Source: a bacterium (GTDB lineage: Bacteria > Krumholzibacteriota > Krumholzibacteriia > LZORAL124-64-63). From it: 45,958 nt of DNA. The position numbers and the translations under genes were made by a program. The stretch's first letter is position 1. Each line of letters opens with the position of its first letter. Shown piece by piece: positions 42,118 to 45,958 of the stretch. The DNA lies in NCBI GenBank assembly GCA_018829565.1, contig JAHJTW010000299.1, positions 1 to 45,958 of the forward strand. The letters run 5' to 3'. The notes beneath the pieces were generated by a model, which was not told the origin of the DNA, did no database searches, and saw only the letters and a list, made by a program, of their open reading frames with translations.

Positions 42118-42897
42118 ATGACCTGCAAGCTGCAGTTCCTGTCGCTGACCGTTGTGGCGGTCGTCCTGCTGGGGAGCGGATGCGCTCCCCAGCTCGACCG
42201 CATCGAGACGTCCGTCCAGGCCAACCGGGACGAGATCGCCCGGCTCCAGGCCGAGAACAAGCTGCTCCTTCAGGAGGTCCAGGCCCTGGCCTCCCTGCTG
42301 CGCCTGGAAAGGGAGACGGGCGACCAGTCGGCCGCCCTGAAGGTCGCCAAGCTGACCCAGGTGTCGGGCCGGCTGGACCAGCTCATGCAGAAGCTGGACG
42401 ACAACGCCGAGTACATGCGGAACCTGTCCGCCCGCGTCGACCTGCTGGTGACGCGGTCCGGCATCCCCACCCTGGGCGAGTACCGTCCGCCGGCCCGGGG
42501 GGGGGACGGCGCCGTGGAACTGCCCGAGGAGGGCCGCACCATCCTGGAGGCCGCCGATCTGGACCGCAGCAGCGGGAACACCGGGCTGGCGCGCCTGGGC
42601 TACGAGGAGTTCCTGGAGAAGTACGGACGGACCGAGGCGGCCGACGACGCCCTGTACCGGCTCGGCGACATGGATCTGGCCGACGGGGAGCACGCCGCCG
42701 CGCTGGAGCGGTTTGACGACCTGCTGGCCCGGTTCCCCGGCAGCGAATGGGTCCCGGCCGCCCTGTTCAAGTCCCGCGAGTGCCTGCTGGGCCTGGGCCG
42801 GGAGGACGAGGCCGCCGCCAGGGCCCGCCTGTTGATCGAGAACCATCCGGGATCGACCGAGGCCGCCATGTTGCAGGCCGACCCGGAGAGCCGGTGA
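42118..42897 (+). CDS. cpoB: CpoB/YbgF-like Tol-Pal-associated TPR protein (lipoprotein form)
   Basis: Coordinator of the Tol system and peptidoglycan synthesis during division. The 259-aa product has a signal peptide ending in LGSGC, so it looks lipid-anchored, unlike soluble E. coli CpoB. A coiled coil follows (about 25-110, with NRDEIARLQAENKLLLQEVQALASLL). TPR repeats come next from about 140 (SGNTGLARLGYEEFLEKYGRTEAADDALYRLGD, then HAAALERFDDLLARFPGSEW). It has the usual place after pal, nine bases downstream. Confidence 0.88.
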   Translation: MTCKLQFLSLTVVAVVLLGSGCAPQLDRIETSVQANRDEIARLQAENKLLLQEVQALASLLRLERETGDQSAALKVAKLTQVSGRLDQLMQKLDDNAEYMRNLSARVDLLVTRSGIPTLGEYRPPARGGDGAVELPEEGRTILEAADLDRSSGNTGLARLGYEEFLEKYGRTEAADDALYRLGDMDLADGEHAAALERFDDLLARFPGSEWVPAALFKSRECLLGLGREDEAAARARLLIENHPGSTEAAMLQADPESR

Positions 42898-42937
42898 CCG
42901 GGCAATCCGGCCGGCCGGTCCCAAGGAGAGGATGACG

Positions 42938-43267
42938 ATGCCCAAGTTTCCGGTGTTGAGGATGGCCCGCGGGCTCAAAGAGGTCTTCCGGCCGGTGGTG
43001 GTCACCGACATCGACGAGAACTACCACGCGTTCATCGTCCGCTACAGCGGGGACTACATCCAGCACACCCACGAGAAGGACGAGTTCGTGACCATCCTCG
43101 AGGGTTCCATCGTCTTCGAGGTGGGGGGCCAGGAGACCGAGGTCCGGCAGGGCGAATCCATCCTCATCCCCGCCGGGACCCTGCACCGCCCCCGCTGTTC
43201 CAACATGGCTCTCGGCCTGGTGGTCGAGCGCAAGGGCATCCAGACCCAGATGGATCCCCAGGTCTGA
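42938..43267 (+). CDS. Small cupin-domain protein
   Basis: A 109-aa single-domain cupin. Motif 1 reads YIQHTHEKDEFVTILEGSIVFEVGG (His-x-His plus Glu metal ligands). Motif 2 reads GESILIPAGTLHRPRC. The metal residues look complete, so it may bind a metal and a small molecule. The substrate is unknown. ATG 42938 is nine bases from AAGGAGAG and is preferred over ATG 42932, which is only three from it. It is the last gene of the Tol-Pal run and convergent with fbp. Confidence 0.85.
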   Translation: MPKFPVLRMARGLKEVFRPVVVTDIDENYHAFIVRYSGDYIQHTHEKDEFVTILEGSIVFEVGGQETEVRQGESILIPAGTLHRPRCSNMALGLVVERKGIQTQMDPQV

Positions 43268-43273
43268 TTCCGG

Positions 43274-43295
43274 AGGGGCGGCCCGGCCCGCCCCT
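43274..43295. terminator. Candidate bidirectional terminator hairpin
   Basis: AGGGGCGG (43274-43281) pairs with CCGCCCCT (43288-43295) around a 6-base loop in the 33-base gap between the convergent cupin and fbp genes. It lacks a T-run, so the call rests on position and stem strength. Confidence 0.5.
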
Positions 43296-43300
43296 GCCGC

Positions 43301-44323
43301 CTACAGCGAACCGTCCGGTTCGGACAGCTTCTTCTCGATCCAGAGCACGTCCTCCCGGCTCCCGATGTACAGCGGGACGCGCTGGTGCAGGTCCGTGGGC
43401 GCGATGTCCATGATGCTGCGGCGGCCGTCGCTGGCGTAGCCGCCGGCGTTCTCGACGACCATGGCCAGGGGGGCGGCCTCGCACATCAGGCGCAGCTTGC
43501 CCTCGGGCTTGTCGGAGGTGGGGGGATAGAGGTAGACGCCGCCGTACAGCAGGTTGCGGTGGAAGTCGGCCACCAGGGAGCCGATGTAGCGGGAGGTCAT
43601 CCGGCCCCGGTAGGGACCGCGCCCCCGCTTGAGCTCATGCACCATCTCGGTCACCGGGCCGGGCCAGAAGGGCTCGTAGGCCTCGTTGCACGAGTAGAGT
43701 CCGCCCTGGAAGGGGGTGGCGATGTTCTCGTGGCTGAGCAGGAACTCGCCGATGCTCGGGTCGAGGGTGAACCCGTGCACCCCGTGGCCGGCGGTGTAGA
43801 CGAACATGGTGCTCGAACCGTAGACGATGTAGCCGGCGCCGACCAGTTCGCTGCCCGGCTGCAGGAGGTCCTCGGTGCAGACGTGCTGCCGCCGGGAATG
43901 GCGGCGCCAGATGCCGAAGATGGTGCTGACCGAGACGTTGGCGTCGATGTTGGAGCTGCCGTCGAGGGGATCGAAGACCACGATGTAGCTGCCGGAGCCC
44001 TGGTTCGCGGGGACGAAGATGGGATCGGCCATCTCCTCGCTGCCCATGATGCAGACCTGGCCGCGCTTGCCGAGGCACTTCAGGAAGATGCGGTTGGCGT
44101 AGTCGTCCAGCTTCTGGACCACCTCGCCCTGGATGTTCTCCTCCTCGGTGGCGCCGAGGATGTCGACCAGGCCGGCCTTGGTGACCTCGCGGCTGATGAT
44201 CTTGGCCGCGAACGTGATGTCGTTGAGCAGGCCGGTGAAGTCGCCGCTGGCCCCGGGGTGGAGGCTCTGGAGGTCCAGGAAGTGCGATTCGATGGTCTGG
44301 AGGTTGCCGGGCAACTGGGTCAT
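43301..44323 (-). CDS. fbp: Fructose-1,6-bisphosphatase, class I
   Basis: Gluconeogenic phosphatase that hydrolyses fructose-1,6-bisphosphate. The 340-aa product carries the class I signature: the metal site VVFDPLDGSSNIDANVSVSTIFGI, GSEEM upstream, and substrate residues in FVYTAGHGVHGFTLDPSIGEF, YRGRMTSRYIGSLVADFHRNLLYGGVYLYPP and KLRLMCEAAPLAMVVENAGG. The start at 44323 (minus) is preceded by AGGAGA. It is transcribed away from the pruA-type gene and reads towards the cupin. Confidence 0.95.
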   Translation of the reverse strand: MTQLPGNLQTIESHFLDLQSLHPGASGDFTGLLNDITFAAKIISREVTKAGLVDILGATEEENIQGEVVQKLDDYANRIFLKCLGKRGQVCIMGSEEMADPIFVPANQGSGSYIVVFDPLDGSSNIDANVSVSTIFGIWRRHSRRQHVCTEDLLQPGSELVGAGYIVYGSSTMFVYTAGHGVHGFTLDPSIGEFLLSHENIATPFQGGLYSCNEAYEPFWPGPVTEMVHELKRGRGPYRGRMTSRYIGSLVADFHRNLLYGGVYLYPPTSDKPEGKLRLMCEAAPLAMVVENAGGYASDGRRSIMDIAPTDLHQRVPLYIGSREDVLWIEKKLSEPDGSL

Positions 44324-44401
44324 GCCGTCTCCTGTCCCGCTGTCTGGTGCGTAACGGATCCCGCCGGGGCGGGTCCGGGCGCGAAGCCCTCTGACCGGAC
44401 C

Positions 44402-44429
44402 ATTCTAACCCCAATTTTCAGGTGCACAA
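44402..44429 (-). promoter_or_regulatory. Candidate fbp promoter
   Basis: Read on the minus strand, TTGTGC (plus 44424-44429), a 16-base spacer and TAGAAT (plus 44402-44407) form a modest -35 with a good -10, about 80 bases before the fbp start. The same -10 sequence and spacing occur in the promoter at 37656. Confidence 0.45.
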
Positions 44430-44509
44430 GGCTTGCCTTTTGGGTCCAGGTTTGCCATCGTGCCGATGAAGAGACCTGCCGTTGTCCGACGCAGCCGGAA
44501 GGAGACGCC

Positions 44510-45958
44510 ATGCCCGACGCGATGTTCGAAGTTCCCTATCCCCAGAACGAACCGGTGATGGGATACCTGGAGGGTTCGCCCGAGAAGAAGGAGCTCAAGG
44601 CCGCGCTGAAGGAGATGGCCGGGCGTCAGGTCGAGATCCCCCTGATCATCGGGGGCAAGGAGATCCGGACCGGCAAGACCGCCGACTGCGTGATGCCGCA
44701 CGAGCACAAGCACGTGCTGGGCCGCTACCACCAGGGCGGCGAGAAGGAAGTCAAGCTGGCCATCAAGGAGGCCCAGAAGGCCAAGAAGGACTGGGCGGCC
44801 ATGCCGTTCCAGCACCGCGCGGCGATCCTGCTGAAGGCCGCCGAGCTGCTGGCCGGCCGCCGGCGCATGACCCTGAACGCGGCGACCATGCTGGGCCAGA
44901 GCAAGAACCCGTTCCAGGCCGAGATCGACAGCGCCTGCGAGCTCATCGACTTCTGGCGCTTCAATCCCCACTTCGCGCAGCAGATCATGTCCGAGCAGCC
45001 CGAGAGCTCCCCGGGCATGTGGAACATGCTGGAGCAGCGGCCCCTCGACGGCTTCGTGTTCGCCGTGACGCCGTTCAACTTCACGAGCATCGCCGGCAAC
45101 CTGCCGACCGCCCCGGCGCTCATGGGCAACACCTGCGTGTGGAAGCCCGCCTCGAGCTCGGTGTTCTCCGGCTACTACATCATGCAGATCCTCCAGGAAG
45201 CCGGGATGCCCGACGGCGTGATCAACTTCGTGCCCGGCAGCGGCGGCCAGGTCGGCAATCCGGTCATGGCCAGCCCCGACCTCGGCGGGATCCACTTCAC
45301 CGGCAGTACCGCGGTGTTCCAGGCGATGTGGAAGCAGATCGGCAACAACATCCAGAACTACGGCTGCTACCCGCGCATCGTGGGCGAGACCGGCGGCAAG
45401 GACTTCGTGTTCGCCCATCCCAGCGCCGACGTGGACGCGCTGGTCACCGCCCTGGTCCGGGGCGCCTTCGAGTACCAGGGCCAGAAGTGCAGCGCCGCCA
45501 GCCGGGCCTACGTGCCGGAAAGCCTGTGGAAGGAAGTGCGCCAGAAGCTGCTGGCCGCCGTCGAGTCCATCACCATGGGCGACGTGACCGACTTCCGCAC
45601 CTTCATGGGCGCGGTCATCGACCGCGGGGCCTACGCGGACATCAAGGGCTACATCGACCGGGCCAAGGGCAAGGACGCCAAGGGCAAGGCCAGGATCATC
45701 GCCGGCGGCAAGTGCGACGACTCGGTCGGGTACTTCATCGAGCCCACGGTCATCCAGGCCACCGATCCCCTGTACGAGACCATGGTGCAGGAGATCTTCG
45801 GCCCGGTCCTGACGATCCACGTCTACGCGGACAAGGACCTGCTGAAGACCCTGCGGTTGTGCGACAAGTCGTCGGCCTACGCGCTGACCGGAGCGATCTT
45901 CGGGCAGGACCGCGCGGCCCTGATCAAGATGAAGGAGGAGCTGACGGGCACCGCCGGC
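44510..45958 (+). CDS. pruA: L-glutamate gamma-semialdehyde (P5C) dehydrogenase, truncated by window end
   Basis: NAD-dependent aldehyde dehydrogenase, most like the ALDH4/P5C dehydrogenase group that turns glutamate semialdehyde into glutamate in proline breakdown. At least 483 residues are present, out of roughly 540 expected. The N-terminal GYLEGSPEKKELKAAL, IPLIIGGKEIRTGK and PHEHKHVLGRYH are group markers. VTPFNFTSIAGNLP and FTGST lie in the NAD site, and catalytic E293 is in GETGGKD. C327 is in FEYQGQKCSAASR, and EIFGPVLTIHVY follows. ATG 44510 has AAGGAG five bases upstream. The reading frame runs off the window with no stop. Confidence 0.9.
   Translation, partial: MPDAMFEVPYPQNEPVMGYLEGSPEKKELKAALKEMAGRQVEIPLIIGGKEIRTGKTADCVMPHEHKHVLGRYHQGGEKEVKLAIKEAQKAKKDWAAMPFQHRAAILLKAAELLAGRRRMTLNAATMLGQSKNPFQAEIDSACELIDFWRFNPHFAQQIMSEQPESSPGMWNMLEQRPLDGFVFAVTPFNFTSIAGNLPTAPALMGNTCVWKPASSSVFSGYYIMQILQEAGMPDGVINFVPGSGGQVGNPVMASPDLGGIHFTGSTAVFQAMWKQIGNNIQNYGCYPRIVGETGGKDFVFAHPSADVDALVTALVRGAFEYQGQKCSAASRAYVPESLWKEVRQKLLAAVESITMGDVTDFRTFMGAVIDRGAYADIKGYIDRAKGKDAKGKARIIAGGKCDDSVGYFIEPTVIQATDPLYETMVQEIFGPVLTIHVYADKDLLKTLRLCDKSSAYALTGAIFGQDRAALIKMKEELTGTAG

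Noticed and set aside
44405-45820. Minus-strand frame of 471 aa opposite the pruA-type gene
   Set aside because: Antisense shadow. The plus strand carries a clear aldehyde dehydrogenase with catalytic Glu and Cys, while the minus frame has no recognisable features.
1-45958. Mobile elements, CRISPR arrays, tRNA/rRNA genes, toxin-antitoxin or phage-defence modules
   Set aside because: No transposase, integrase, spaced repeats, clover-leaf genes or defence-domain proteins were recognised. Gene content is core and envelope type throughout.

Overview
The window reads as chromosome from a GC-rich, free-living, diderm (LPS-bearing) bacterium. It carries nearly a whole envelope toolkit: BamA, a BamD-like lipoprotein, Skp, a LolC/E permease with LolD, LpxD, an LpxC-FabZ fusion, LpxA, LpxB, LpxK and a complete Tol-Pal operon. 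It also carries traits more often associated with Gram-positives or with the FCB/Acidobacteria-type diderms: McsA-McsB-ClpC and the bacillithiol genes bshC-bshB1-bshA. The LpxC-FabZ fusion together with bacillithiol genes points to the FCB side of the tree (Bacteroidota/Chlorobiota/Gemmatimonadota relatives or a candidate phylum). I cannot fix the phylum from this window. GTG and TTG starts with good Shine-Dalgarno sequences are common. I saw no tRNA, rRNA, CRISPR array, insertion sequence, integrase or phage gene.

Layout. (1) 176-1315 pilT-type ATPase, closed by a strong intrinsic terminator. (2) 1500-18750, a tightly packed same-strand chain: accC, ftsK, rimO, an unknown exported protein, bamD-like, nadD, polA, coaE, prfB (with the classic +1 programmed frameshift), lysS, lolC/E, lolD, mcsA, mcsB. 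Most junctions are ATGA/TGATG overlaps or gaps under 50 bases. (3) 18968-21439 clpC behind a 217-base leader. (4) 21727-30949 outer-membrane biogenesis: bamA, skp, then a new promoter and lpxD, lpxC-fabZ, lpxA, lpxB, a DUF374 acyltransferase and lpxK. (5) 30958-31569, a lone lipoprotein on the minus strand, convergent with lpxK. (6) 31723-37641 nadB, a SAM methyltransferase, bshC, bshB1, bshA. (7) 37724-38101 a Minf_1886/TIGR04138-type small protein with its own good promoter. (8) 38317-42897 tolQ-tolR-tonB/tolA-tolB-pal-cpoB, then a cupin. (9) fbp on the minus strand, and a divergent pruA-type aldehyde dehydrogenase cut by the window end.

How the parts fit. The centre of the window is an envelope-building block: Bam and Skp insert outer-membrane proteins, Lol sorts lipoproteins, Lpx builds lipid A, and Tol-Pal couples the outer membrane to division, for which FtsK is also present. 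The prfB-lysS and polA-coaE-nadD genes are housekeeping companions.

Most interesting. The McsB homologue sits in an intact mcsA-mcsB...clpC context but has lost most of the arginines, the cysteine and the glutamates that phosphagen/arginine kinases use for catalysis. It looks like a pseudokinase serving ClpC. Next is the methyltransferase at the head of the bacillithiol genes, a candidate bacillithiol N-methyltransferase. A variant LpxK nucleotide motif and a DUF374 acyltransferase inside the lipid A operon suggest non-standard lipid A.
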